Positions 52,712-62,309 of a stretch of 64,000 nucleotides of DNA are shown one piece after another (the first letter of the stretch is position 1; each line of letters starts with the position of its first letter). The notes under the pieces were generated by a model. It saw nothing but the letters and a program-made list of their open reading frames with translations, did no database searches and had not been told where the DNA came from. The DNA is from Deinococcus sp. KSM4-11 (GTDB lineage: Bacteria > Deinococcota > Deinococci > Deinococcales > Deinococcaceae): positions 69,533-133,532 of the forward strand of contig NZ_SSNX01000011.1 in assembly GCF_004801415.1 (NCBI RefSeq), read 5' to 3'. The position numbers were made by a program, and so were the translations under genes.

Positions 52712-54156
52712 CCCTGGTCAAGCACAGCCTGCTCTATGCGCTGGCACGCGGCGTGCCCGGCATGCTGAATTTTGTGGCGCTCGCCGTGTTCAGCCACCTG
52801 CTCGACCCGGCCGGATACGGGCAGTACGCGCTGGTGATTGCCATCTCGACCCTGCTGAACTCGGTGCTGTTCGAGTGGCTGCACCTGGGGCTTCTGCGCT
52901 ACCTGCCGACCGAGGCGGCTGACCATCCCCCCTTTCTGCGCACGATCATCGCCGGGTATGGGCTGGTCGTGGCGGGCACCGCCGTGCTCGGGGCGCTGAG
53001 CCTGCCGTTCGTGGACGCCGCGATCCGGCCGCTGGTCGGGCTGGCCCTGGTGCTCACCTGGGGACAGGTCTGGTTCGAGCTGACGCTGGAACTCCTGCGG
53101 GCGCGCCTGCAACCCGTGGCATACGGCGCCCTGTCCCTGACGCGCGCCGTGCTGTCGCTGGGGCTGGGCGTGGTGCTGGTGCGGGCTGGGCTGGGCTCCA
53201 CCGGGCGGCTGCTGGGCCTGCTGCTGGGCGCGCTGCTCCCTGGACTGGTGTGGAGTGCGTGGTGCTGGCGGGGCGCGGCGGCCCTCCGGCACGACCGGAC
53301 AACCATGCGCACGCTGCTCCGCTACGGCCTGCCGCTGACCGTGACCTTCGCCTTCAGCTTCATCCTGAGCACATCGGACCGGCTGCTGCTGGGCGCCCTG
53401 CAGGGAGCGGCGGCGGCGGGCGTGTTCTCGGTCGGCATGGATCTGGCGCAGCAGTCGCTGGTGCTGCTGATGTCCATCGTGAACCTCGCTGCGTACCCGC
53501 TGGCCGTGCGGGCCATGAACGAGCATGGCGAGGGCGCAGCCCGCGAACAGCTGGTGAACAACGGCGCGCTGCTGCTGGCCGTGTCGGTGCCGGCGGCCGT
53601 GGGCCTGAGCGTCCTGGCTCCCCAGATCGCGCGCGTGGCGCTCGGCGCGGACTTCCAGGGAGCGGCCGTGCAGCTGATTCCGTGGGTGTCGTTGAGCGCC
53701 CTGCTGCTGGGCTTCAAGGCCTATCACCTGGACCTGAGCTTCCAGCTGGGGCAGAACACGAAACAGCAGATCTGGATCGTCCTGATGGCGGCGGCCGTGA
53801 ACGTCGGCCTGAACCTGCTGCTGATTCCCCGCCTGGGGTACATGGGCTGCGCCTACGCGTCGGTCGCGGCGGCCAGCGTGGCGGTGCTCCTGAGCTGGCT
53901 CTGGGGCCGGCCGTCGTTCCCGGTGCCCGTATGGTTCCCGAACATTCCGGCCGTGCTGCTGGGCAGCGCCGCATTGTGGCTCGTGGAGGTGCGGCTCGGG
54001 GGTGGGCGCGGCACCCTGGCCCTGCTGGGACAGGTCGTGGCGGGCGGCGCGGCGTACCTCGGATGCTATCTCGCCCTGAGCGGCGCCGACCGCGCACGGC
54101 TGCGGGCCTGGTGGACAGGTCGCAGCCGCACGGCCCGGGTCGGAGAGGCCACGTGA
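52708..54156 (+). CDS. Polysaccharide flippase, Wzx-like
   Basis: Protein of 482 residues with twelve to fourteen membrane helices of the MATE-like polysaccharide exporter fold (LVKHSLLYALARGVPGMLNF at the start, LLRYGLPLTVTFAFSFILST in the middle). It would turn lipid-linked repeat units to the outer face. Coupled on both sides by 4-base overlaps. Confidence 0.9.
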   Translation: MTLVKHSLLYALARGVPGMLNFVALAVFSHLLDPAGYGQYALVIAISTLLNSVLFEWLHLGLLRYLPTEAADHPPFLRTIIAGYGLVVAGTAVLGALSLPFVDAAIRPLVGLALVLTWGQVWFELTLELLRARLQPVAYGALSLTRAVLSLGLGVVLVRAGLGSTGRLLGLLLGALLPGLVWSAWCWRGAAALRHDRTTMRTLLRYGLPLTVTFAFSFILSTSDRLLLGALQGAAAAGVFSVGMDLAQQSLVLLMSIVNLAAYPLAVRAMNEHGEGAAREQLVNNGALLLAVSVPAAVGLSVLAPQIARVALGADFQGAAVQLIPWVSLSALLLGFKAYHLDLSFQLGQNTKQQIWIVLMAAAVNVGLNLLLIPRLGYMGCAYASVAAASVAVLLSWLWGRPSFPVPVWFPNIPAVLLGSAALWLVEVRLGGGRGTLALLGQVVAGGAAYLGCYLALSGADRARLRAWWTGRSRTARVGEAT

Positions 54157-55262
54157 GCGGGCTGGCGACGCCAAAACGGATCGCGCTGTACCTGCCCACC
54201 CTCACGCCGGGGGGAGCGGAGCGCGTCATGATCAACCTCGCGCGCGGCTTCGTCGAACGGGGACACGCGGTGGACTTCGTGCTCGCCAAGGCCGAGGGGG
54301 TGTACCTGGACGAGGTGCCGCCGCAGGTGCGCCTGATCGACCTGAACAGTCCCGCCCGCTTGCAGACCATGCGCAGCCTTCCCCGTCTGGTCTCGTACCT
54401 GCGGCGTGAGCGGCCGGACGCCCTGCTGGGCGCGATGAACCACGCGAACATCGTGGCGCTCGCCGCCCGCCGGGTCGCCGGGGTGCCGACCAGGGTGGTC
54501 GTGTCGATCCACAACAACATCTCCAGCGAGAAGGCGCGGGGCGCCAACACGCGCGACAAGCTGCTGCCGTGGCTGTGTGCGCGCAGTTACCCGGCCGCGC
54601 AGGGCATCGTGGCCGTGTCGGGCGGGGTCGCGGACGATTTCAGTGCGGCCACCGGTATGGCCAGGGATCAGATCGAGGTGGTGTACAACCCCGTGATCAC
54701 GCCGGAACTGACCGCGCTGGCCGCGCAGCCGGTCGGGCATCCCTTCTTCGCGCCGGGGCAGCCCCCCGTGATCCTGGGGGCCGGTCGCCTGGAGTACCAG
54801 AAGAACTTCCCGTCGCTGCTCCGCGCCTTCGCCCAGCTGCGGCGGGAACGCCCGGCGCGGCTGGTGATCCTGGGCGAGGGCTCGGAGGCCGCGTCGCTGG
54901 CCGCCCTGGCCCTAGAACTCGGCGTGGAGGACGACGTGTGGCTGCCGGGGCACGTGAAGAATCCCTTCGCGTACATGGCGAAATCGGCGGTGTTCGTGCT
55001 GTCGTCGCGCTACGAGGGCCTGCCGACGGTCCTGATCGAGGCGCTCGCCGTGGGCACCGTTGTGGTCTCCACCGACTGCCCGCACGGCCCGGCGGAGATC
55101 ATCGCGCAGACCGGCAGCGGCCGGCTGGTGCCCCTGGACGACGATGCGGCCCTGGCCCACGGCATCCTCGCCGCGCTGAATGAACCGGCGCGGCCCGCCG
55201 CGAACCTGCACGAGTTCGGCATGGACTACCCGCCGCAGCGCTACCTGGAGCTGCTGCTGTGA
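54153..55262 (+). CDS. GT4-family glycosyltransferase
   Basis: Protein of 369 residues with a GT-B fold. N-terminal donor loop LPTLTPGGAERVMINLARG, VVYNPV, then GAGRLEYQKNFPSLLRAF and the retaining motif SSRYEGLPTVLIEALAVG with its Glu pair. Adds one sugar to the lipid-linked unit. Starts with GTG, overlapping the flippase stop. Confidence 0.93.
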   Translation: MSGLATPKRIALYLPTLTPGGAERVMINLARGFVERGHAVDFVLAKAEGVYLDEVPPQVRLIDLNSPARLQTMRSLPRLVSYLRRERPDALLGAMNHANIVALAARRVAGVPTRVVVSIHNNISSEKARGANTRDKLLPWLCARSYPAAQGIVAVSGGVADDFSAATGMARDQIEVVYNPVITPELTALAAQPVGHPFFAPGQPPVILGAGRLEYQKNFPSLLRAFAQLRRERPARLVILGEGSEAASLAALALELGVEDDVWLPGHVKNPFAYMAKSAVFVLSSRYEGLPTVLIEALAVGTVVVSTDCPHGPAEIIAQTGSGRLVPLDDDAALAHGILAALNEPARPAANLHEFGMDYPPQRYLELLL

Positions 55263-56518
55263 GCGCCCGCACGACTTCCTTGGCTCCGTCCGCAACCACG
55301 CCCAGGCCGGTCTCGCTGCGGCCACCGGTGGCGCTGCTGCTAGCGTGCGTGTTCCTGTTCAGTATTTCCTGGGAGAACGCGGTGGTGGTGAGCGGCCTGG
55401 GCACCGTGGGCCGCCTGACCGGCGCGCTGGCCGTGCTGGGCTGGCTGACCCACGTGCTGCGACATGGCCGGATCTCCCGCCTGTCGGCCGGCAGTGCCGC
55501 CCTGGTGGTGTATCTGCTGTATGCCACGGCCACGTATTTCGTGCGGGTGGACGAGAATTCGGCGTTCGACACGGCCATCACGACCCTGCAACTGGGGATC
55601 GTGTCGCTGCTGCTGTGGGACCTGATCCACACGCGAACACAGTTGATGCTGGCGCTGGTCTCCATCGTGGCGGGCGCGTCCGTGAGCGCCATCCTGACCA
55701 TCCTGAATTTTCTCGGACAGCAGCCCACGCGGTTCTACGACCGCTACGCCGGGGGAAATTTCGACCCGAACGAGCTGGGCCTGATCCTGTCGCTGTCGGT
55801 GCCGCTGGCGTGGTGGCTGGCCCGCGAGCTGCGGCTCCCGCTCCTGCGTGCCGCCATGCTGCTCTACCCGCCAGCGGCGCTGGTCGCCCTGATCCTGACC
55901 GGGTCGCGTGCCGCCCTGATCGCCTACGGGTGTGCGCTGCTGTACGTGCTGTACGACCTCTTTTTCGGCACCACCTTCCGGAAGACCGTCCGGGTGGGCC
56001 TCCTGGCGTCACTGGTCGCCTGCGGGTGGGGCGTGTCGGTGCTCGCGCCCGGCTCGGTCGCCCGCCTGAGCACCATCGGCACCGAACTCACCCGCGGGAA
56101 CCTCAACGACCGGCGGGACATCTGGGCGGCCGCCTGGACGCTGTCCGGCACGTCGCCGGTGCTGGGCATCGGGGTGGGCCGCCTGGCCGATGACCTGAAG
56201 CCCTATTTCGGGCAGGCCATCGTGGCACACAACACGCTGATCACCGTGGCTGTCGAAGGCGGCGTGATCGGAACGCTGCTGTACGCCGCGTACGTGGCGC
56301 TGCTGCTGCTGAACCTGCGCGCGCTGCGTGGATCTCTGTGGCCGATGTGGCTGGCCTGCCTGGCCTGCCTGGCGGTGGGGACGTTCACGCTGACCTGGAA
56401 TTACCGCAAGCTCACCTGGGTGCTGCCCACCCTGGCGCTGTGCTCGGCCCGCCTGTGCCGCACCGAGGACCTGGAGCTCGCGGGCTCGCGCCCCCTGCCA
56501 GAACACGACAGCGCGTGA
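55259..56518 (+). CDS. O-antigen ligase/polymerase-like membrane protein (Wzy)
   Basis: Protein of 419 residues with about eleven helices and a large outer loop with LTRGNLNDRRDIWAAAWTL and GIGVGRLADDL..AHNTLITVAVEGG, the Wzy_C signature. It polymerises repeat units or ligates them outside the membrane. GTGA overlaps at both ends. Confidence 0.9.
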   Translation: MSARTTSLAPSATTPRPVSLRPPVALLLACVFLFSISWENAVVVSGLGTVGRLTGALAVLGWLTHVLRHGRISRLSAGSAALVVYLLYATATYFVRVDENSAFDTAITTLQLGIVSLLLWDLIHTRTQLMLALVSIVAGASVSAILTILNFLGQQPTRFYDRYAGGNFDPNELGLILSLSVPLAWWLARELRLPLLRAAMLLYPPAALVALILTGSRAALIAYGCALLYVLYDLFFGTTFRKTVRVGLLASLVACGWGVSVLAPGSVARLSTIGTELTRGNLNDRRDIWAAAWTLSGTSPVLGIGVGRLADDLKPYFGQAIVAHNTLITVAVEGGVIGTLLYAAYVALLLLNLRALRGSLWPMWLACLACLAVGTFTLTWNYRKLTWVLPTLALCSARLCRTEDLELAGSRPLPEHDSA

Positions 56519-57642
56519 GGCTGCTGTACGTGGTGACCGGCACGAACCTCGCCGGAGCGGAGATGCAGGTTCTGCAGCTGTCGCGCGGCATGCGCCGCCG
56601 GGGGCACGAGGTGCATGTGCTGTCGCTCGCGCCGGAAGGGCCGGTGGCCGGTCTGGCGCGCGAGGCGGGCGTGAAGGTGCAGTCGCTGGGGGTACGCGGC
56701 CCGGCCGGACTGCTCCGCGCGGTGCAGGGCGTGGCGCAGCACAGCGCCCGCGTGCGCCCCGACGTGCTGCACGGCCATCTGGTGCACGCGAACCTGGTGT
56801 CGAGGGTGAGCCGCCTGCTGGGGCCGGTGCCGGTGCTGATCAGCACCGGGCACAGCGTCCGCGAGGGCGGGTCGTGGTCGCTGCCCGCCTACCGGCTCAC
56901 GGACGGGCTGAGCGACCTCACGACCAACGTGAGCCGCCGCGCGGTCGAGCAGTACCGGGCGCGGCGGGCCGTGCCGGCCGGCAAGCTGCGCTTCGTCGCG
57001 AACGGCCTGGATCTGGAGGCCTTTGACCTGGCGGCGGGCACGGTCACGTCGCCGCGAGTGGGCACCACCTTCCGCTTCATCGCCGTGGGCCGCTTCGAGG
57101 AGGCGAAGGATTACCCGACCATGCTGCGCGCCTTCGCGCTGGTGGCGGCGCAGGCCCCGCAGGCGCACCTGGACATCGTCGGCGAGGGCCGGGGACTGGA
57201 GGCCGCGCGCGCGCTGGTGAGCCACCTGAACCTCAGGCACCGGGTGAGCTTCCTGGGGGCGAGGCACGATGTACCCACGCTGCTGCGGAACGCGGACGCG
57301 TTCCTGATGTCCTCGGCGTGGGAGGGCCTGCCGATGGTGCTGCTGGAAGCCGGCGCGGCGCGGCTGCCGGTCGTGGCGACCGACGTCGGCTCGATCCGCG
57401 ACGTGGTGCTGGACGGCCGCAGCGGGCACCTCGTTCCGCCGGGCGATCCGTACGCCCTGGCGAACGCCGCCCTGCTGCTGTTGTCGCACAGCGAGGCCGC
57501 ACGGCAGGACATGGGCACGGAAGGCCGCAAGCACGTGGAACGCACCTACAGCCTGGACGGCGTGCTGGACGAATGGGAAGGCATCTATGCGGAACTGCTC
57601 GCGCCGCGCCGCGCCGGCCTGGGCGCCCGGGGGAACACATGA
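56515..57642 (+). CDS. GT4-family glycosyltransferase
   Basis: Protein of 375 residues starting with GTG at 56515. GT-B fold with GTNLAGAEMQVLQLSRGM, the acceptor-side STGHSVREGG, donor motif VGRFEEAKDYPTMLRAF, and SSAWEGLPMVLLEAGAARLP. Coupled by overlaps to both neighbours. Confidence 0.93.
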   Translation: MRLLYVVTGTNLAGAEMQVLQLSRGMRRRGHEVHVLSLAPEGPVAGLAREAGVKVQSLGVRGPAGLLRAVQGVAQHSARVRPDVLHGHLVHANLVSRVSRLLGPVPVLISTGHSVREGGSWSLPAYRLTDGLSDLTTNVSRRAVEQYRARRAVPAGKLRFVANGLDLEAFDLAAGTVTSPRVGTTFRFIAVGRFEEAKDYPTMLRAFALVAAQAPQAHLDIVGEGRGLEAARALVSHLNLRHRVSFLGARHDVPTLLRNADAFLMSSAWEGLPMVLLEAGAARLPVVATDVGSIRDVVLDGRSGHLVPPGDPYALANAALLLLSHSEAARQDMGTEGRKHVERTYSLDGVLDEWEGIYAELLAPRRAGLGARGNT

Positions 57643-58808
57643 AGATCGCCTTTGTTATCACGCGCGGAGACTCGATTGGCGGAGCGCACATCCACGTGCG
57701 TGACCTGTCCCTGCACCTGCTCGCCCAGGGACACAGCGTCACCGTGATCGTCGGCGGGCAGGGCGACTACACGCAGGAACTGGAGCGGGTGGGCGTGCCG
57801 TACCGCAGCCTGGCCTTCCTCACGCGCGAGATCCGGCCCCGCCAGGAACTGCGGGCGCTGCTGGAACTGCGGGGCGTGCTGGCCGAGGTGCAACCGGATC
57901 TGGTCTCCACGCATTCATCGAAGGCCGGACTGCTGGGCCGCGTGGCCGCGTGGTCGCTGGGCCTGCCGGTGATCTTCACCGCCCACGGCTGGGCCTTCAC
58001 GGACGGGGTGCCGGTCCGCGAGCGGCGGTTCTACACGGTGGCCGAGCGGCTGCTGGCCCCGCTGGCGCGGCGGATCATCACGGTCTCCGAGTACGACCGG
58101 CAGCTGGCCCGGCGCCACCGGGTCGCCTCGGAGCGGCGGCTGGTGACCGTGCACAACGGGATGCCACGGCTGCGCGGCCAGATGCTGGCCCGCCCGGACA
58201 CGCAGCCGCCCACATTGGTCATGGTCGCGCGCTTCCAGGAGCAGAAGGATCACGCGACCCTGCTGCGCGCCCTGGCCGGCCTGACGGCGCTGCCGTGGAC
58301 ACTGGAGCTGATCGGGGACGGCCCGCTGCTGCCCGAGATGCAGGCCCTCGCGGCCGAGCTGCAGCTCACCGACCGGGTGAACTTCCTGGGGGCCCGGCGG
58401 GATGTGGCCGAGCGGCTCCAGGCCGCGCATGTGTTCGTGCTCGCCACCCACTGGGAGGGCTTCCCACGCTCGATCTTGGAGGCCATGCGCGCGGGCCTGC
58501 CGGTCGTGGCCTCGGCCGTGGGCGGCGTGAGCGAAGCCGTGACGGACGGCGTGACCGGCCGGGTGGTGCCGCCCGCCGACGTGGCCGCCCTGCGTGACGC
58601 CCTGGGAGGATTGATCTCCTCACCAGTCGAACGCCAGCAGCTGGGAGAGCGGGGCCGGGCCGTCTTCCTGGCCGAATTCACCTTCGACCACATGTTGGAG
58701 CACACGCTGGCTGTGTACCGGCAGGTGCTGGGCGTCCGCACCCTGCCCCTGTCGCCCGAAATATCCACGCCCACGTCTCCCCCGGTGCCCGAGACGGCGG
58801 GCAGCTGA
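57639..58808 (+). CDS. GT4-family glycosyltransferase
   Basis: Protein of 389 residues, GT-B fold: ITRGDSIGGAHIHVRDLSLH, THSSKAGLLGR, HGWAFTDG, MVARFQEQKDHATLLRAL and THWEGFPRSILEAMRAGLP. The THSSKAG and HGWxF segments are typical of EpsD/WcaL-like enzymes. Last gene of the overlapping chain; 144 bases separate it from the next start. Confidence 0.93.
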   Translation: MKIAFVITRGDSIGGAHIHVRDLSLHLLAQGHSVTVIVGGQGDYTQELERVGVPYRSLAFLTREIRPRQELRALLELRGVLAEVQPDLVSTHSSKAGLLGRVAAWSLGLPVIFTAHGWAFTDGVPVRERRFYTVAERLLAPLARRIITVSEYDRQLARRHRVASERRLVTVHNGMPRLRGQMLARPDTQPPTLVMVARFQEQKDHATLLRALAGLTALPWTLELIGDGPLLPEMQALAAELQLTDRVNFLGARRDVAERLQAAHVFVLATHWEGFPRSILEAMRAGLPVVASAVGGVSEAVTDGVTGRVVPPADVAALRDALGGLISSPVERQQLGERGRAVFLAEFTFDHMLEHTLAVYRQVLGVRTLPLSPEISTPTSPPVPETAGS

Positions 58809-58952
58809 CGTCCCTGCCCCCGGCGGATGCCCCCGCCTGCCGAAAGGGTTGATGTTCCGGAGACGCCGGGAGTGGTACATCTGAACGTGATCCGTGGGGA
58901 TCGAACACCCCGCCCAACCTTCCGCACCGCCCATTTCCGTCCGAGGTCAGCC

Positions 58953-60578
58953 TTGCACTCTTCCCTGCCCCCCCACCGGTTCGACTGGAGCGCCGCGACC
59001 CTGCTGCGCGCCCTGCGGACGCATGCGCCGCTGATCCTGGGCGTAGCCCTGCTGCTCGCGGCCCTGACCTACGCCGCGCTGGCACTGCGCGCGCCGGTGT
59101 ACACGGCGACCAGCAGTCTGATGTCCGCGCCGGGGGGCAGCAACGACCCCGTGTTCACGACGGCGCCGCCCCTGCCGCCCGGCGCGGTGGACCAGGCGCT
59201 TCACAGCGAGGCGCTGGTGCGGGACATGGTCACACGGTTGCAGGGCAGCGGCCTGGACGCGGCCACCTTGACCCGCCTGGCGGGCACGTTGAACGCCGAA
59301 CTGGGCGCCCAGGATTTCCGGGTGCTGGCCGTGAGTTCACAGATCAACGACCAGCAGGGGGGCACCTACGTCGTGTCGGCCCACGCTGGGACGCCCTCCG
59401 AGGCGAAGATCCTGGCCGATACGGCCGCCGCCGCGCTGCTCGCCTGGGACCGGCAGCGGGCCGTGGAGGGCATCACGAGGTTGCAGGGTGGCCTGCGCAC
59501 GTACCTGTCGTCGCTGGACAAGCGTGTAGCATCCACCACCGATCCCGGCCGCCGCCGGGCGCTGCTCACGGCCCGGCAGAGCGCTGTGGATCGGCTGGTG
59601 CAGCTGGAGCAGGTGCAGGGGGCCGCCACGGGCACGCTGTCCCCGTTGGCGGGAGCGGTCGAGCCGACCCGCGCGGCGTCCGGATCGCCGCTGGGCCGCG
59701 CCCTGCTGGTTTTCCTGGCCGTAGCTGTGCTCGGCACGGTTCTCGTCGCCCGCTTCCGGCCGCTGCTGAACCGGATCGCGCCGCAGCCACCGGCGCTGGT
59801 GCCCGGCGTGCCGGAACTCGGCTGGCTTCCCCAGCTAAATACCGATGTCCTGGGTGACGTGGCGGCAGCGGAACGCGGTTCCCTGGGCCGGGCACTGGCC
59901 CTGCTGCGCGGCAACGTGCTCGGTCACCTGGAACCCGGCCTGAAGCGGATCGTGGTCAGTGCCGCGCAGCCAAGCGGGACGTCCAGCGTCGTCGCCGCCC
60001 TGCTGGCCCACACGCTGGCCGACAGCGGTCAGCGGATCCTGCTGATCGACGCGCACCCGGGCGGCCTCCAGCAGCGGCTCTGGATCCCCGAGAGCACGCA
60101 CTGGCAGGTGCTTCCGGGAGCGACGCTCCACGCGCGTCCGGCCGCCACTCTGGCCTCGGCCCTGTCGTTTCCTGAAGGGGCCCAGGCGCGCACCGTGGCT
60201 CCCGGGGTGGATCTGCTGGGCGGGCCGGATCCACAGGCGCAGGGCTTCGACCTGCACGGTGTGGAGGGCCTGGACGTGATGCTGTCCCGCTGGGCGGAGG
60301 CCTACGACCTCGTGGTGGTAGACGCGCCAGCCCTGAGTGCCTCGCCGGACGCCCTGCTGCTGACCGGCGGGCGCCGCAGCCTGCTGCTGGTTCACGAGGA
60401 CAGCGTGAACCGGGCGGACACCCTGACCGTGCTCCGCAGCCGGGTACCGGCGGGCCGGGCCGGGCTGCTGGGCGCCGTCTGGACGAACGTGGCGCCGGGA
60501 TGGATCCGCCCGCCCGCCCGGCCGCGCGGAGCGGCGACTGGAATCGCGCCGGGCACTCCAGACTCCGGAGCGCTGTAA
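58953..60578 (+). CDS. Wzz/BY-kinase-like chain-length protein with degenerate P-loop
   Basis: Protein of 541 residues. A Wzz domain with helices at about 23-45 and 245-265 encloses an outer region, followed by a cytoplasmic BY-kinase-like domain. The P-loop position reads SAAQPSGTSSVV (336-346), so the lysine of the usual GxGKST is lost. Walker A' (LLIDAHPG, usually LLIDADxR) and Walker B-like LVVVDAPALSASPDA remain. There is no Tyr-rich tail. It probably controls chain length without kinase activity. Start taken as TTG at 58953, with GAGG 6 bases upstream; GTG at 58887 or ATG at 58827 are alternatives. Confidence 0.82.
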   Translation: MHSSLPPHRFDWSAATLLRALRTHAPLILGVALLLAALTYAALALRAPVYTATSSLMSAPGGSNDPVFTTAPPLPPGAVDQALHSEALVRDMVTRLQGSGLDAATLTRLAGTLNAELGAQDFRVLAVSSQINDQQGGTYVVSAHAGTPSEAKILADTAAAALLAWDRQRAVEGITRLQGGLRTYLSSLDKRVASTTDPGRRRALLTARQSAVDRLVQLEQVQGAATGTLSPLAGAVEPTRAASGSPLGRALLVFLAVAVLGTVLVARFRPLLNRIAPQPPALVPGVPELGWLPQLNTDVLGDVAAAERGSLGRALALLRGNVLGHLEPGLKRIVVSAAQPSGTSSVVAALLAHTLADSGQRILLIDAHPGGLQQRLWIPESTHWQVLPGATLHARPAATLASALSFPEGAQARTVAPGVDLLGGPDPQAQGFDLHGVEGLDVMLSRWAEAYDLVVVDAPALSASPDALLLTGGRRSLLLVHEDSVNRADTLTVLRSRVPAGRAGLLGAVWTNVAPGWIRPPARPRGAATGIAPGTPDSGAL

Positions 60579-62272
60579 TGCCGCCCTTCCCGCCGGCCCT
60601 GTTCCTCCAGGACGGTCAGCGGGCCACGCCGTCCCGATCCGTGCAGGACGACGTTGAGGTGCGGCAGGTGCTGCGCCACCTGCGACCCTTCGCCGTGTGG
60701 ATTGCGGTCGCCACAGTCGCAGCGACGGCCGGAACCTACCTGACGGAGCGCCGGCAGCCGAGGGTGTACGAGGCGGTGGCGAGCGTCATGTCCGTGACCG
60801 GCGCGCGCGACGCGCAGGCACTCGATATCACCGCCAGCGCCCCACCCGTCACGCCGACGGCGGTGGACGAGGTGGTACACAGCGCGGCTCTGGTGAACGA
60901 CATCGTCACGCGGCTGCCCGCCTCAGGGATTCCGGCGACGGTCACGAATCAGCTGACGGCCGAATTGCGTACCGAGCTGAAGACCCGCGTGTTCCGGCAC
61001 GTGATCATCCAGGCGCGGGTGGATCAGCAGCAACGTGGCGTGTACGCCATCGTCGCGCGCGCGAGTAGCGGCGCAGCCGCCCAGGCCCTGGCGGGGGCGA
61101 CCGCGCGCGCCCTGCTGGACTGGGACGCGCAGCGTGCCCGCTACCGCTATGTGGCGGCCCGGCAGACCCTGGAACGCCAGATCGCGCGTTCCGGTACCCT
61201 GCTGCCGGACTCAGACCCCGGCGGGGCCCGCGAACAGCTGATCCGCACCGTGTGGCAGTTGAAGCTGCTGGAGGTCACCGCCACCGGCACGCTGACGCTG
61301 GTGGCGCGGCCCGTCACGCCGTCCGATCCGATCTCGCCCCGACCCACGCGCAATGCGGCGCTGGCGGGCTTGCTGGCCCTGCTAGGCAGCTCGGCGGCGG
61401 CGCTGCTGGTACAGAGTGTGCGCCGCCGGGTGCGCAGCGCCGAGGATCTGCGCAGCCTGGGCCTGCCGGTGCTGGGGGAACTGCCCCTGCGTGGCCCGCC
61501 GGAGGGCCTGGTGATCGGCAGCCACGTCGGCGGTCTGGCGGACGCCCTGGGATACCTGCGCGTTCAGCTGTTGCCGCTGCTGGCCCGCGCGCCGCAGTCC
61601 ACCGTGGTCGTCTGCGCGGCCCGGGCGGATCAGGGCAGCAGCGCCGTGGTCGCCACGCTGGCCGGGAACCTGGGCGACAGCGGCTTGAAGGTGCTGATCA
61701 TCGACGCCCGTGGCGAGGACGCCCGGCAGCGGCAGCTGTGGCCACTGCATGTGGCGCCGTGGGTTCCCCTGCCGGGCGCGTACGTGAACCCCGCGTACGG
61801 CGTCGCCACGACGCTGAGCAGCGCCTGCCGCGATCCACAGATCGCCCAGGTGGCCCGCGTGTCGGGTAACGTCGATCTGCTGCCGTCCGACCGTGCCGAC
61901 GACGCCACCGATCCGCACTCAGGCGTCCATCACGCGGCCTTCGCGGATCTGCTGCGGCAGTGGGGCAGCGTGTACGACGTCGTGATCATCGACGCGCCGC
62001 CTCTGCTCGATGCGCCGGATGCGCTGGCCATTGCGCCGGGTACCGCCGGTCTGCTGCTGGTCGCCGACCTGAAGGTCGCCCGCACGCCGGAGCTGGAGCA
62101 GGCCCTGAATCTGGCGGCCATGACCGCCGTGCCGGTGCTCGGCGGCGTGCTGACGCGGCAGGACGGCTGGCCGGTCGGCGCGCGTGGCCCCGCTGCTGAA
62201 CCGCAGGGACGCCGCGATGTCCGTGGTTCAGGTAGGGGCCAGCGGGCCCGGCCGGGCGCGAACCGCCGCTGA
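60578..62272 (+). CDS. Second Wzz/BY-kinase-like protein with degenerate P-loop
   Basis: Protein of 564 residues, paralogue of the preceding one, with the same plan: a helix at about 38-56, an outer domain, a helix at about 248-268, and an ATPase-like domain. The P-loop position reads CAARADQGSSAVV (346-358), again without lysine. Walker A' LIIDARGED and Walker B VVIIDAPPLLDAPDA are kept. The C-terminus is a basic, Gly/Arg-rich tail without Tyr. The ATG shares one base with the stop of its neighbour (TAATG). The pair may form a mixed co-polymerase. Confidence 0.85.
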   Translation: MPPFPPALFLQDGQRATPSRSVQDDVEVRQVLRHLRPFAVWIAVATVAATAGTYLTERRQPRVYEAVASVMSVTGARDAQALDITASAPPVTPTAVDEVVHSAALVNDIVTRLPASGIPATVTNQLTAELRTELKTRVFRHVIIQARVDQQQRGVYAIVARASSGAAAQALAGATARALLDWDAQRARYRYVAARQTLERQIARSGTLLPDSDPGGAREQLIRTVWQLKLLEVTATGTLTLVARPVTPSDPISPRPTRNAALAGLLALLGSSAAALLVQSVRRRVRSAEDLRSLGLPVLGELPLRGPPEGLVIGSHVGGLADALGYLRVQLLPLLARAPQSTVVVCAARADQGSSAVVATLAGNLGDSGLKVLIIDARGEDARQRQLWPLHVAPWVPLPGAYVNPAYGVATTLSSACRDPQIAQVARVSGNVDLLPSDRADDATDPHSGVHHAAFADLLRQWGSVYDVVIIDAPPLLDAPDALAIAPGTAGLLLVADLKVARTPELEQALNLAAMTAVPVLGGVLTRQDGWPVGARGPAAEPQGRRDVRGSGRGQRARPGANRR

Positions 62273-62309
62273 CTGGGAGTCTGCTGGTGAGGTTGTGGCG
62301 GCCGCGCGC

